In this document: piece by piece, positions 17,711 to 29,100 of the stretch
How the letters are laid out: each line of letters begins with the position of its first letter
How positions within the stretch are numbered: position 1 is the first letter of the stretch
Source: Chondrus crispus
Lineage: Eukaryota > Rhodophyta > Florideophyceae > Gigartinales > Gigartinaceae
DNA length: 64,000 nucleotides
Direction: 5' to 3'
Assembly: GCF_000350225.1 (NCBI RefSeq)
Contig: NW_005178809.1
Coordinates: 62,001-126,000 of the forward strand
Notes under the pieces: generated by a model
Databases searched by the model: none
The model's input: only the letters and a program-made list of their open reading frames with translations
What the model was told of the DNA's origin: nothing
Program-made: the position numbers and the translations under genes

Positions 17711-19810
17711 TCAATAATAGCCATCGGACTTGCCTGCCTTGCCGCTCGTGTTGCTGCCTTGCACATGTAGCCTGGTCGACGAACTTCCACTATTTCCATC
17801 TCTGTTGTTACCTTGTGCTTTAGAATCCCACATGGCTTCTGCCCTTGTCGCGATAGCGCTTGGGTGATTCTCATCAAAACAGCTCTCTACCTCTCTATAG
17901 TCTTGCAATCCTCGCTCGAGAGCTTTGTCGAACGCCCTCATTTCGCTCTCGCTGAGTGAAAGGACTGGACCACCATCCTTTTCAAGAGAGCTTTTCTCTC
18001 GTCCAAAAGCTCTGTTGGCAGCGAGTGCTTCATTCATTATCCTTTTAGCATCATCTTTGTACTGCAAGATGTCATCGTACGCGTCATTGGAAGCTGTCAT
18101 GTGCTCTGTGGGGGAAGTCTCTTGTCTAGGCTGCGCCTGCGTTCTTGACACGGTCGATTGGCTCGCCTGAGGCACGTTAGCTGCGCCAAGAGTCGTTGGC
18201 GTCGAATTTGAGTGCTCTCCTTGCGCGGCTAATTCTTCTTGAGATTGCTCTAAATTTGCAGGCATTACAGGTTCTTTTGTTCCATCTGGAAGTATGCGCC
18301 ACACCAAAACTTCAGCGGGGTTTGTTGGAGTCGAATTGGAGCGCTCTCCTGGCGGAGTGATTTCTTCGTGGAATTGCTCTAGGTTTGCCGGCATGACAGG
18401 CTCTTGCGTTCCATCGGGAAGTACTCGCCACACCAAAATATCAGCGGGATTCGATTGAGTTTTTTGTTCCGCTATAGTTGGACCCGCTGTCGATGGAGGT
18501 ACTGCACTCTTTGCATGAATTTTCACTTCTGCAGGCGCAGGGGATACTGGTGACGGCGCTTGGACAGTTGCATGCGAGTCAATGCCCAAAAAGCGGCCTA
18601 ACGAGAAATGGGGAACCAAATCCAAAAGCTCGGCCGGGAGCTTGTTCATTTCCCCAAGGGCGACAGAAGCCGCGATCTTAGCGGTAACAGGCGCGAGCAA
18701 GATGCCGTTGCGATAGTAGCCAGTGGCAATGCTCATGTTCCCAAATTCTGACATGCCCAACACAGGCATCAGGTCCGGCGTGGCAGGTCTGAGGCCGCTC
18801 CACACTTCCTTAAACTCATACTCTGCCATGGCCGGCACGTACTCAACGGCAGCGCCAAGCAGCTTAGCCATACCCCCCGCGGTGTTTTTGAGATCGTACT
18901 GGCCGTCCTCGACGGTGGCACCGACAAAAAACGTGCGGCCATCATCCTTCGGCACAATATACGCCTTCTTCCCGTGTAGCACATGGCGGAGGACCTCTGC
19001 ATGGGCATCCGGGGCGCGAAGGGCGAGCATCTGCCCCTTGACGGGTTTGACGGGCAGCGGAGGCAACAATTCGCGTGACCAGGCACCCGCGGCAAGGACG
19101 AAGTGCCCCCCTTTGACAACGTCTCCCTCGCTGGTCAGGACGCCGTCGACGCGCGACGCATCTGACGACACGACGAGGCGGCGGGCCGGGGCGCGGTCCC
19201 TGATGACGACGCCGAGCTTGTCGCAGGCGGCGCGTAAGGCGGCCATGAGGCGGCGGTTGTCGACGTGGGCTTCGGAGGGGACGCGCTTCGCGGCGACGAC
19301 GTTCGGCCCCAGCAAGGGCTCAACGGCGGCGAGATGATCACGGCGCAGCCAGTGCAGGGAGGAGGGATCGGCGAGGTGCTCGCCATGCAGACGCGGAAGA
19401 AGGAAGTCGGAAGAGGACACGTAGCACGGGTCAATTCCGGTGAGATGGTGGAGGGCGGTGGTGAAGGCGGGGTAGAGGGAGCGGGAGTTGGCGGCTAGGG
19501 CGTCGAGAGGGGCTGGGAGCGTTTCGCTAAGAGGGGCTAGCATACCGGCGGCAGCTAGGCCGGCGGGAGGGCGCGGAGAGGAGAGAATTGTGACGGAGGC
19601 GCCACGGAGGGAGAGCTCGTGGGCAATTGAGAGACCGGCTAGGCCGGCGCCGATTATTACGACATCGCGGTGCGTGCAGAGGGTGGCTGGACGGGGGGCG
19701 TGGCGGGCACGCAGGGGGGGTAGTCGAGGATGAGGGAGAGGGAGCGGGCGAAGGAACGTGGAAGAGATGGAGGATGAAGGGAGAGCGGAGGGAGACAGGA
19801 AGGCGACCAT
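17711..19810 (-). CDS. thiO: Plastid glycine oxidase ThiO with repeated C-terminal tail
   Basis: FAD-dependent glycine/D-amino-acid oxidase of the DAO family. ThiO makes the iminoacetate that thiazole synthase ThiG uses for thiamine. I take the ATG at 19810 (CCACCATGG context), giving 699 residues and the extension MVAFLSPSALPSSS, a plastid transit peptide; an ATG at 19846 is an alternative. The FAD motif VVIIGAGLAGLSIAHELSL is at about 50-70. AAGMLAPLSE, VKPVKGQMLALR and VWSGLRPATPDLMPVLG follow, and the domain ends near residue 395. The remaining 300 residues are unusual: a low-complexity region with two copies of a 43-residue unit containing ILVWRVLPDGTQEPVMPANL. No ThiG domain is fused, which fits a plastid-encoded ThiG. 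Confidence 0.88.
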   Translation of the reverse strand: MVAFLSPSALPSSSISSTFLRPLPLPHPRLPPLRARHAPRPATLCTHRDVVIIGAGLAGLSIAHELSLRGASVTILSSPRPPAGLAAAGMLAPLSETLPAPLDALAANSRSLYPAFTTALHHLTGIDPCYVSSSDFLLPRLHGEHLADPSSLHWLRRDHLAAVEPLLGPNVVAAKRVPSEAHVDNRRLMAALRAACDKLGVVIRDRAPARRLVVSSDASRVDGVLTSEGDVVKGGHFVLAAGAWSRELLPPLPVKPVKGQMLALRAPDAHAEVLRHVLHGKKAYIVPKDDGRTFFVGATVEDGQYDLKNTAGGMAKLLGAAVEYVPAMAEYEFKEVWSGLRPATPDLMPVLGMSEFGNMSIATGYYRNGILLAPVTAKIAASVALGEMNKLPAELLDLVPHFSLGRFLGIDSHATVQAPSPVSPAPAEVKIHAKSAVPPSTAGPTIAEQKTQSNPADILVWRVLPDGTQEPVMPANLEQFHEEITPPGERSNSTPTNPAEVLVWRILPDGTKEPVMPANLEQSQEELAAQGEHSNSTPTTLGAANVPQASQSTVSRTQAQPRQETSPTEHMTASNDAYDDILQYKDDAKRIMNEALAANRAFGREKSSLEKDGGPVLSLSESEMRAFDKALERGLQDYREVESCFDENHPSAIATRAEAMWDSKAQGNNRDGNSGSSSTRLHVQGSNTSGKAGKSDGYY
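18201..18458 (-). repeat. Two 129-bp in-frame tandem repeats in thiO
   Basis: The copies at 18201-18329 and 18330-18458 each start GTCGAATT on the plus strand and encode 43 residues (core LVWR-LPDGT-EPVMPANLEQ). Period 129 keeps frame exactly. The copies differ at several positions, so this is not a recent assembly artefact. Confidence 0.85.
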
Positions 19811-20528
19811 GGTGGAGAAGTTGAGGTCGGCCGGGAGATGGGACATGCGACCGAGGTTGGTTTTTCCAGATGCGAAGCGCAAGAGCGCAGAGAAGGCAGA
19901 CCGAGGTCATGAATCGATGTGTTGAGGAGCCCCGTGATCTCTGGGGTTGGGCGACTGCGGTTGGATGGGGATGACTCCGCAGCCTGGGCGTCGATTGGCT
20001 TGTTTTGTACTTTACAGTTGAAGGCGATGGGTTGCTGTAATCAATATATGGAAGGCACTGGACTATTCTACAGTGGCAACCTCTGTACAGTACTCTGTAC
20101 CCGCACAACAGGAGTACAATAGTGCCAGTTATGTTGCAGAAAACGGGCACGCAGCTTCCATGCATCGTTGTACACGTCACCGTACACATGCACCCTCGAT
20201 GCACACACGTCACCGGAAACGAGTGTGCTGTACAGTAGCTTACTCGGTCTGTCACGATGCGAGGACCAGCTGAAAAGCAAGTGGAGCGCGCTTTGCTGAG
20301 AGTTGAAAATCAGCACTCCGCCTCCTCGTCCTTTCGTACCACAAGCCGGGCAGCGTTCATGTTGGGGAGCACGCTCGTCGCAAGAATACACGCGTCGTCT
20401 CCATTGTCCTGGCCCCTTCAAAAACGATGTGAACTGTGACCGTCACAGTTCTGTGCAACGATCTTTCCATTCGAGGAGCACCGCCTCCGCATCTTTTGCT
20501 CCCACCTGTCGCAGGGATTCATCTCCCC
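19811..20528. promoter_or_regulatory. Divergent promoter region thiO / NRAMP, GTAC-rich
   Basis: About 720 bp between two starts. Eight GTAC cores lie between 20007 and 20233, including two exact TGTACAGTA sites (20084-20092 and 20229-20237). I see no gene in it. Confidence 0.55.
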
Positions 20529-22034
20529 ATGAATACTATGCACGAACCCTCCTTGTCCGCCAACAAGCCACAAGCCCTATGGAAGCGCGTCTTCGCCCTC
20601 ATCGGCCTGCCCTGCCTTATCTCCGTAGCCGCTATAGACCCCGGCAACCTCGAAGTTGATTTGCAGGCCGGTCATCTACTCGGCTACCGCCTGATCTGGG
20701 CCCTTTTGCTCTCCTCCATTATTGGCTTTGTCTTGCAGGCTCTTGCTGCTCGCCTCACTCTCCGCACTGGCAACCATCTTGCAGAGCTTTGTGCAAAAGC
20801 TTATGCTCATGACCGAGTCCTCTCCCTCACCATTTTTGCCTTTGCTGAACTCTCTATTGTCGCTTTCGACCTCGCCGAGGTCGTCGGTACTGCCATCGCC
20901 CTCCAGCTCCTCTTCGGCTGGCCGCTATGGCTAGGCATGATCCTCTCTGCACTGGACACCATGCTTGTGCTCTACCTCCAGCGCCGCGGTCTCACCACGG
21001 TTGAAATCCTCATCGAAGGCATGCTCTTCATCCTTGCTGCCTGCCTTATCTACGAGTTTGCACTCTCGCGTCCATCCGCGGCCGGCATGTTCTATGGAAC
21101 GTTCGTCCCGACGCTCGGCGACCGCCCGCAAGAAGCAGCCATTCTTGCTATCGGCATCCTCGGCTCAGTCATTATGGCCCACAACCTCTTCCTTCACAGC
21201 TGGCTCATCAAGCACCGCAGCCTCAATGACGGCCCTCTTCTAATCCCGCCAACCCTGGCGAGCATCAACGACGAGTGCCGCTACGCCACTATTGAAACGG
21301 CTGCCATCTTTTTCGCAACCTTCCTGATCAACACTATTGCTCTTTCTGTCACGGCTGCCCTTCCAGATAAGGTACTCGCCAGCATCGATGAAATTGGTCT
21401 CCGGGATGCGGGCGCCCTGTTCAGAAACTTTTTGCCTGGTGAGTTCGCATCTACCGCATGGGGTGTCGCCTTGCTTGCTAGTGGGCATGCCGCAACGGTA
21501 ACCGGGACGCTAGCGAGTCAGGTAGTGTGTGAAGGGTTTCTTGACATCCGAGAGGGCTCGAGCCCCGCAGGCATCGTGTTGGCTACGCGTGCTGTAGCTA
21601 TTATCCCCGCTTTGGCTGGGGCGCTCATCGCAGGGCAAGAGGGGGCTGATCGGTTGGTGGTGCTATCTCAAGTGGTGCTCTCTTTAGCGTTGCCGTTTGT
21701 CGTCATCCCGCTGTTTAAAGTGCTTGCAGTGACAGAGGGAGAGAAGGGAGGAGGGCAATGGCTTGTTCGAGCGGGGTACGTTTCTTTTGCAGTATTGATC
21801 GTGTCGAATGGTTTTGCTGTCGCTGGGATTGGGGCGCAGGTCAGAGAAGAGGCTGGCGGAAATAGTTTTCCGTTGATAGTGCTGGGGTCGGTGGTGGTTG
21901 TGGCTGTTGGGCTTATTGTGAATCTACTTCAAACGCCGCCTCAGTTGGAAGAGATCGACTTGGGGGTGAATCGGGGTTCAGAGTCTGCGGAGAGGAGCGC
22001 GTTAGCATCAGAGGCGACGTCGACGTATTCTTAA
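20529..22034 (+). CDS. NRAMP-family divalent metal transporter
   Basis: 501 residues from the ATG at 20529 (a second Met follows three codons later; the upstream extension has only GTG). About 11-12 hydrophobic segments. The TM1 metal-site motif DPGNLEVDLQAG follows LISVAAI, matching the NRAMP signature DPGN. In TM6 the usual MPHN reads MAHN (GSVIMAHNLFLHSWL): the metal-coordinating Met is kept but the helix-breaking Pro is Ala. The family imports Mn2+ or Fe2+, or exports them from vacuoles, with proton coupling. Substrate and membrane cannot be told from sequence. The gene is flanked on both sides by clusters of GTAC-core palindromes, which could be metal-responsive sites. Confidence 0.9.
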   Translation: MNTMHEPSLSANKPQALWKRVFALIGLPCLISVAAIDPGNLEVDLQAGHLLGYRLIWALLLSSIIGFVLQALAARLTLRTGNHLAELCAKAYAHDRVLSLTIFAFAELSIVAFDLAEVVGTAIALQLLFGWPLWLGMILSALDTMLVLYLQRRGLTTVEILIEGMLFILAACLIYEFALSRPSAAGMFYGTFVPTLGDRPQEAAILAIGILGSVIMAHNLFLHSWLIKHRSLNDGPLLIPPTLASINDECRYATIETAAIFFATFLINTIALSVTAALPDKVLASIDEIGLRDAGALFRNFLPGEFASTAWGVALLASGHAATVTGTLASQVVCEGFLDIREGSSPAGIVLATRAVAIIPALAGALIAGQEGADRLVVLSQVVLSLALPFVVIPLFKVLAVTEGEKGGGQWLVRAGYVSFAVLIVSNGFAVAGIGAQVREEAGGNSFPLIVLGSVVVVAVGLIVNLLQTPPQLEEIDLGVNRGSESAERSALASEATSTYS

Positions 22035-22601
22035 GCAGGGCAGAAGATATGACCTCTACATGACCTCTTCCACTCACAGGAGCGGTATCCGTGACGTGGA
22101 GGTATGGCAAGGTGACCATGAGAAGTTGACATGGTGCTGCAATGTTGTACAGTAACGGTACTGTACAGCTCGGACACTACAGTAGTACACTCTTGTTACA
22201 GTAGTTCAATATTTACAGTAGTATCAAAATGAATTATTTTATGTGACATCGGAAGGAAGGATGCAGCTGACGATGCATGTGTGGCGACGACCTGGATACC
22301 CTTACACGTGTGCATGTTGTCCAATAATAATGACCTAATAATGCCTCATCAGCTCTGGGAGTGCAGGTGCGTCAACGTTTTTCGTTTTTACGCAATGTGC
22401 CATTGCTGGTTGAAATGGATCCCGTTTATGTGACCTCCACCTCGTCATCCTCCTTCTCCCCCTCCACTTATCCTCAACAGCTTCCTCAAGGGCACATTGT
22501 CTATTCACTGTGGCCCATCTCGCATTCCCTCACCAGCCAACGCACAGCATAGTGGGCCTACCCCACAAGAATCCTCAAGAGGTCTGCGCCCTTATACTCC
22601 C
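22035..22601. promoter_or_regulatory. Intergenic region with TGTACAGTA/TACAGTAGT cluster
   Basis: About 570 bp between the NRAMP stop and the dynamin start. At 22146-22167 TGTACAGTA and TACTGTACA form a hairpin around ACGG. TACAGTAGT follows near 22188, then TTACAGTAGT occurs twice more before 22225. The first half may be the NRAMP terminator or 3' UTR, the second the dynamin promoter. A pyrimidine-rich stretch begins near 22435. Confidence 0.5.
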
Positions 22602-24960
22602 ATGTCCTCGTCGCCTTACATGGCCTCCCCACTACCGTCCCCATCCCCCCCTTCCCTCTCCACGACCGACCTCACCAACCGCGCCAACCTTCTTACGCTC
22701 GCACCCTCGCCTTCCGTCGCCATGGCGCACCCGTTCACTAACACGGTCGCTCGCGGCACACGCCCCGCCATGCAACTAATCTACGACCTGCGTGCGTGTG
22801 GCGTTGAGCGCGAAATCGCCATCCCGCAAGTCGCCGTTATTGGCGACCAGTCCTCCGGCAAGGTACGCACCCAATCCCCTCGATTCCATTTGTACCAACT
22901 TGCCTGTCCCTTGTTAACACTCTCCCTTCTTCCAGTCGAGTGTCCTAGAAGCCATCTGTTCCGTCCCTCTGCCGCGAGGAGCCGGTTTGACCACCCGCTG
23001 CGCCATCGAGCTGCGGCTGTCAGACGTCCATCCGGATGATCTTCATCTGCCCCCGGATACACCCCGCCCGGAGAGGGACATGTTTTGGGTTGGAAGCATT
23101 TTTACCTCCGTCGACTCTGGACAAGTCCCAATTGAGAAGAAGGACGACCTTGAGCAGGCTATTGCCGCAAAAGCAAAGTCGCTGACGAACTCCAGGCATG
23201 CGGGAGGCTTTTCGAATGAACGTGTCATAGTCCAGATTGCTGCTTCAGGCTCGCCTAATCTTACTATTATCGACTTGCCCGGTATCATTCGGACAAAGAC
23301 TTTTGGGTAAGCTTGCTGCTTTCTTTGTTGCTGTCTTGTTTTTTTATTTTTATTTGCACCTAGTGGTTTGCAAGCTGCACGGAGAAAAGCTAACCGCGAT
23401 ATTAACAGTGATTTTCTCACAACGTCGTTGCCTTTCGTGGAAAGTCAAAACTCGAACGCCATCCGCGAGGTGACTAATCTCATTCGAGGTTACATAAGTC
23501 AGGAGCGCACCGTAATGTTGGTCGTCGTCCCCGCTACACAAGACGTCGCCACAATTGAGGCGTTGGAGTGGGCGGCCAGGTCGGACCCGTCGGGCGAGCG
23601 GACCATCGGGGTCATCACTAAGCCCGACCTGATTGATGACGGAGCGGAAGAGGAAGTCGGTGTCGTTCTCTCGAATAAGCGAAAGCCACTAAAGCTTGGC
23701 TATGTCATGGTCAAGAATCGAAGCCAAAGGGAGGTCGAGGAACACGTTTCCGTGCGCGAGGCGAGAAAGAGTGAGGCCGAATTTTTTGCTCAACATCGAG
23801 TCTTTTCGACTATGTCAAAGGATTTGTTTGGGGTTGAGAAGTTGGTGAGAAAGCTCACGGATGTCCTCGTGTCTCGCGTTTATAATGCGCTTCCTGGGAT
23901 GCGCGAGGAGATTTCTTCGAAACTGGAGACGACAAGGAAGGAGCTTGACGAGCTAGGTCGAGGCGCCGGCGAGACTTCATCAGAGGCAAGTATGACTCTC
24001 ATGCGCATTGTGTTTGAGTACAACAATTTGCTTACTGAATCGACTGTCGGACGGTATGTGGACAAGCGATTGTGGGCTCCTTCGATTCGCCTTTGTACGC
24101 GAGTGCGGGATTTGTATGACACATTTAAGGCGAGCGTAGAGAGCACGCGTCCACCTTTTGAAGGAGACAGCGCTTTTATTGACGAAGTGGAGAGCGATAT
24201 CCGTAGTTCTCGTGGACGGGAGCTTCCGGGATTCCTCAACTCGAGGATTTTTGAATCGCGAGTGGCGCGCTACGTTGAGGATTGGCGTACCGCCTCGAAC
24301 AAGCTTGTCGCCGATGTGCGAAAGGCCGCGGCTGAAGTGGCCAACGATATTTTAAGTTTGTTAGCACCGGAGTTTCCGGGGTTGAGACATAAGATGCATG
24401 AAATCATTAGCGAAGTTTTGCAAAGGCTCGAAAGGGAAGCGAGGGAGGAGATCAAGGCTTTGTTTGATCGCGAGGTGGGACAACCGTTCACGATGAATGA
24501 TCAGTTCCTGGCGGCTGTGAACGAGAAGCGTTTGGATCGATTTGACCAGGCTGTGCAGATCGCTCTTTCGCGTACAGGTCGTGACATGCGGGGGAACATT
24601 CGGGAAAAGGCCGTAACAGACATGCTTCGGGCGTGGTACCAAAGCTACTATTGCTCGGGCAGCAAAAACAGACTGCGGGCTGAAGCGGAGGACATGGCTA
24701 CTATGCTGGGTTGTTATTGGGACGTATCCTCCAAAAGGTTCGTGGACAACCAAGTAATGGTAGTGGACACTAATATTATTCGACCGCTTGCGCAGGAGGT
24801 GCATGTTACGATGAATGAGCTGGTGGTCAAGGTCGGAACTTCGCAGCAAATGCTGGAGAGGTTGCTGAGAGAGGATGTGGAGACAGTTCAGAGGAGACGG
24901 GCGCTCTCTGGACAGCGGGAGCGGCTTACCAAGGCTTTGGAGTTAATCGATCAGTTCTAG
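22602..24960 (+). CDS. Dynamin-like large GTPase, three exons
   Basis: Exons 22602-22862, 22936-23306 and 23364-24960; introns of 73 bp (GTACGC...CCAG) and 57 bp (GTAAGC...CTAG). Spliced length is 742 residues. The G domain has P-loop GDQSSGK-SS (the first intron falls exactly after GK), switch I TTRCAIELRL, G3 DLPGI and G4 TKPD. A stalk/middle region and a C-terminal GED-like helix (MLERLLREDVETVQRRRAL) follow. There is no PH domain and no proline-rich tail, so it belongs with Mx/DLP-type dynamins rather than endocytic ones. The N-terminal 60 residues are Ser/Pro-rich. Membrane target unknown; candidates are peroxisome, mitochondrion or plastid fission, or phragmoplast-type roles. Confidence 0.9.
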
Positions 24961-26177
24961 TGTGCCGAAGACAGGCCGTGATGCATGCGGCGGTAACATG
25001 AAGTAGGGCGCGAGTTCAGCGGCGTATTATCAGACCCGAAAGGACGACTAACTTAATTAAAGGAGGGATCGAACTTGTTATGGGATGTGGGAGGGTCTTA
25101 GTGGCCGCCGCGTGACTGATACTCGGGGCGGCCGTGGTACTCCTCCAGACGATTAGTTTTGGCGACAGGGAACGAGACAGGACCGGTTTTGCACGAAGCG
25201 TTGCGGATTCCCACCTAGCATTAATAGTCGCCCATGATGGGAATGGATCAAGACTACTCAGGGGATATGGCAAATCGCAATCAGAGGATGAGTACAGGCG
25301 CGATGTGAGATCTGATGGCGACGCTTCTGGGCGACGGTACAGATTCGCTTCGGGCTTGTCTCACGCTCGACTGTGACAGGAGTTGGGCAAATATCGAAGG
25401 GACGCGGTTGATGTTGTCGATTTTGATGGTCTGTCGGGTTCGGTGTGCAAAACGAGCGACGGGAAGCACATGTTACCGCCGGCGACAGGATTTATATACT
25501 GTACTGAAGGGTAGCAGGACGTTGCAGAGACTGCGAAGGTCGTCCACAATCAAAATACACGTGTAATGTGCGAGAGCTCTACGGCGAATGTAAAGGCTTC
25601 AAGAAATGGAAGTTTTCGTGAAATGGAGGTTTTTTTATGAAATGGAGGTTTTTGTGAAATGAAGGGAAATAACTTGCGAATGGTTCACAAGTCTCCGGAA
25701 ATGGAGAGCTTAGAGAAAGACAGGTTGTCCAACGGGAGCATGAAAGGTCGAAGTTGAAGGAAACAGGGAAGAATTTCCAGAATTTGGAGGGAGACGTGCG
25801 TTTGTGGCGGTCGTCGTGGCCCAGGGGGCAAAGCTGCATGGTCAGGATCACACGTCGAAGTGGCTTGATAAGAGTCATAAAAGTTATCGAAAAAGCAGCA
25901 GGCAGGTTAAGGGCGCACGCGCCAATGGCTGACAATCATAAATCTGATGCAACGTGATCCAATCATGGCGCGTCGCGTCAGCCAATAACAAGCTAGACGA
26001 CACCACCCCCAGCGAGTCCCGTTGTGCATCGGCGCCCCTACCCAGCTGTATTTATACGCCCCCACTTGCCCTCCCGTAAGCGCCCATTTGCTCGTGCGCT
26101 CCCCTATCGCATCCCATCCCGTCACTCTAAATCCTTCAAAATTTTCCCAACGCTTCTTCCCCTGCTCCCGTTGCTTC
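24961..26177. other. 1.2-kb intergenic region, possible hidden exon
   Basis: No gene called. On the minus strand a TATATAAAT box lies near 25485-25500. Farther downstream, near 25100-25220, an open stretch ends EEYHGRPEYQSRGGH-stop. They could belong to a small spliced gene, but I could not join exons convincingly. A degenerate tandem repeat is at 25603-25666. Confidence 0.3.
25603..25666. repeat. Degenerate 17-19 bp tandem repeat
   Basis: GAAATGGA(A/G)GTTTT units begin at 25603, 25620, 25639 and a truncated one at 25656. Non-coding and A/T-rich; function unknown. Confidence 0.7.
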
Positions 26178-29100
26178 ATGGGCGGTACATCCGGTGCCAC
26201 CCGCCTCGACGGCCTCCTCTCTTTACTTGATTCCGGCTCCAATGCAGGCGTTCGGAAAATGGCCGCAGCACAGGTCGGCGATCTCGTCGCTGCCCATCCC
26301 TCCGAGACGAGGCCCGTCCTTAGACGCGTGCGCAGGCTGCTAAAATCCACAACTTGGGAGACAAGGATTGCTGCCAGCCACGCTATCGCCGCTATCGCAG
26401 AACATGCGCCCAGATTCGTCCCAGCCCTGCCAAAGCTTGAACCAGTCAAGGATGAGCAACTCAAGAATGAGCCTACGTCTATGTCTCTTGTTAAAGTCGA
26501 TGCAAAAGAACATGCCGCCCTCACTATCCAGGCCCACTCTTCTATTCCCCCAAACCCCATTGTCGATTCGGGATTGCAGTTTGACAAACTAGATATTGAA
26601 AAGCTCATGGCGGGCGGCGCAATGCTTTTCGGTTCTTCCGGCGATGAGTACAAATCCGAAGAGACTAACATCGCCGCCCAACGCGCAAAGCTCAAGGCAG
26701 ATCTGGGTCTGGATGATCGGTTCTCTTCAGGTGACATGCTTGGTCTCAAAGACGAAGATCTTGCTATATCCAAGATGCCTGTCACCAACGGTCTCCCACC
26801 CACAAACGTCCCCGCTACAGCTGATGTCGTCGCAGAGATGGAGCCCCAAGGTCTCAGTGCGCGCGAGCGAAATAGAAAAAAACGCGAAGCGAAAAAGCGA
26901 GCTCGCATGGGAGGTACCTCTGCTTCCCGCCCGAGCAAGCGCCCACGGACATCGGACAGTGAGTCAGCCCCTGACGACGGTGGTGCACCAGAGGTGTTCT
27001 CCTTGAGAGATTTGTCCACGCAAAGAGACGAAGAGGATGAAGAATTCGAGCGCGAGTTTGGATATAATTTTTGGGACTTTCAAGCCACTTGCGAGGTGTT
27101 CAAACAGAGTTTGCTCGAGCCGCGCTGGGAATGGAGACACGGGGCTGCGATTGGACTACGCGAGATTCTCATGCGCCACGCTACAAGCGCTGGCCGATGT
27201 TCACCAGGTCAACTGGGCGATCACGAGAACGCCAGGTGGCTTGAGGATGTGTGCTGTCGACTGCTCTGCGTCCTAGCTATGGACCGCTTTGGCGATTTCG
27301 TAGGCGACGCTGTTGTCGCCCCCGTGCGTGAGGCTGCCGCTATGACTATCGGTGCATCGTCACGCGCCCTGTCACCCGAAGATACTCGCCACTTGATCGC
27401 TCGTATTTTCTTTTTGCTCACGACGCAAAGCAGCTCTCAATGGGAGGTGCGCCACGCTGCTCTTCTCGGTGCGCGCTATATCCTAGCCGTGAAAGACGAG
27501 ATGGCGGAGGAATTGATTCGCCTCTCTTTTCAAAGTATCACGGACGGCCTAAGGGACCAGGATGACGACGTGCGTGCTGTCGCCGCGGAGGCATTGCTGC
27601 CTGTTGTCCATCAGCTCATTGCTTTCATGCCTCACCAGGTCCCCGGTCTTGTCACTACTCTCTGGGATGCCTTACTTGACCTTGACGACATAAGCGCCTC
27701 CACGAGCAGTGTACTGCGTCTCCTTTCTGAAATTACAAAACATCCCCCACACACGGACTGCAATCTGTTATGGTTAGACCCGGAAGCCTTAAAGGAGGAT
27801 TTTGATGAAGGCGAAGAAGAAGCGATTAGTCTGAATGGAAAGCGCGACCACAAGAAGGTAGACACCATGTCTGCCACCTTACTCGAAATTGTGCCTCGGC
27901 TATGGCCTTTTCTGCGACATAACTCCAAGTCCGTACGTCGGGCAGCCATTGAATTACTGGAAACCCTAACTAAGAATTTTGACAATGATGAGCTTTTGAC
28001 TTGGGTTGTGCCTCTCTTCTCAGACTTGGTATCGCGACTCTTCCGGAATATTCTGCTCGAGCCCGAAAATGATACTCTGGAAATTTCGCAGAGAGTGTGG
28101 AAGAGAATACTTTTACCATTTGTGAGGAATCAAAGCTCAACTCGGGTCTTGGTACGGACAGCTGGGCAGATGCTGAAGCACTGGATGCAGGTATCCGCTC
28201 AGGAGACCAGGGCTGAAGCTTCTGTTTACGATGAAAGCCGTAACAGACCAAAGGAAACTCCAGCAGCTCGGCGAAGAAAGGCAGCCGCAGCTCGTCGGGC
28301 GGCCAAAGCGAGAAAAGCAGGGCGTGGCAAGAGCGTCATTCCCCACACCGTCCACGATGGAGATTCTGCTCCAATCAGTGAAGGTCCTTATGACGGCGTA
28401 TTGATGCAGCAACACGCAGCTGAGGCGCTCGGTTTTGTCGCATCTCTGTGGCCACCCAACGATTTTTCAATTGATGCGCAACTCTTTGAGTCTATGCGAA
28501 GTCCATTTGCAAATGCAAGGCGGCTGGCATGCGACATTTGCACGCACTGGGCCGAGTTGTCCCATTCTCCCAACTTTGTATTCTCAGAAAGAATTCGTTC
28601 TTCACTTGAAAACGAGGTGTTGTCAAAGGGTGGCTGCGTTTACGCCGAGGTAGGATCGTCGGTGGGATCGTTTTTCACAGATTCCCTAGCGTTTTTGAAC
28701 ACCGTTCCAGAATCAATGATTGGGGGAGTCATCGATACATCAAGCCTGAAAATTTTCTGTATGGAGGGAAAGAAGGCTGTCATGGCTCGTGACTCTCCAT
28801 CCGCTGCTGTGTGTGCAAGATCGATCAAGACTCATATGACTGCACTTGTTACTGGCGACACATGGGAGTACCTCCACACTTCCTTACGATCTGGTGGTAT
28901 GCAGAAGAGAAAGCTTGAGTCATTGGAATCTCTGCGTATGCGGATACTGTCGTCTATCGGGTATACTGGGGTGCGAGAAGACTCCAGTAGAATTGCTCTG
29001 ACTGCCAGTGCTACTTCTGCACTCGTGTCATCCACTGGAACCGCTCTACCCGATAAGGTTGCCCCCTTTATCAAGTCTCTTATGGCTGCATTGCGGACTT

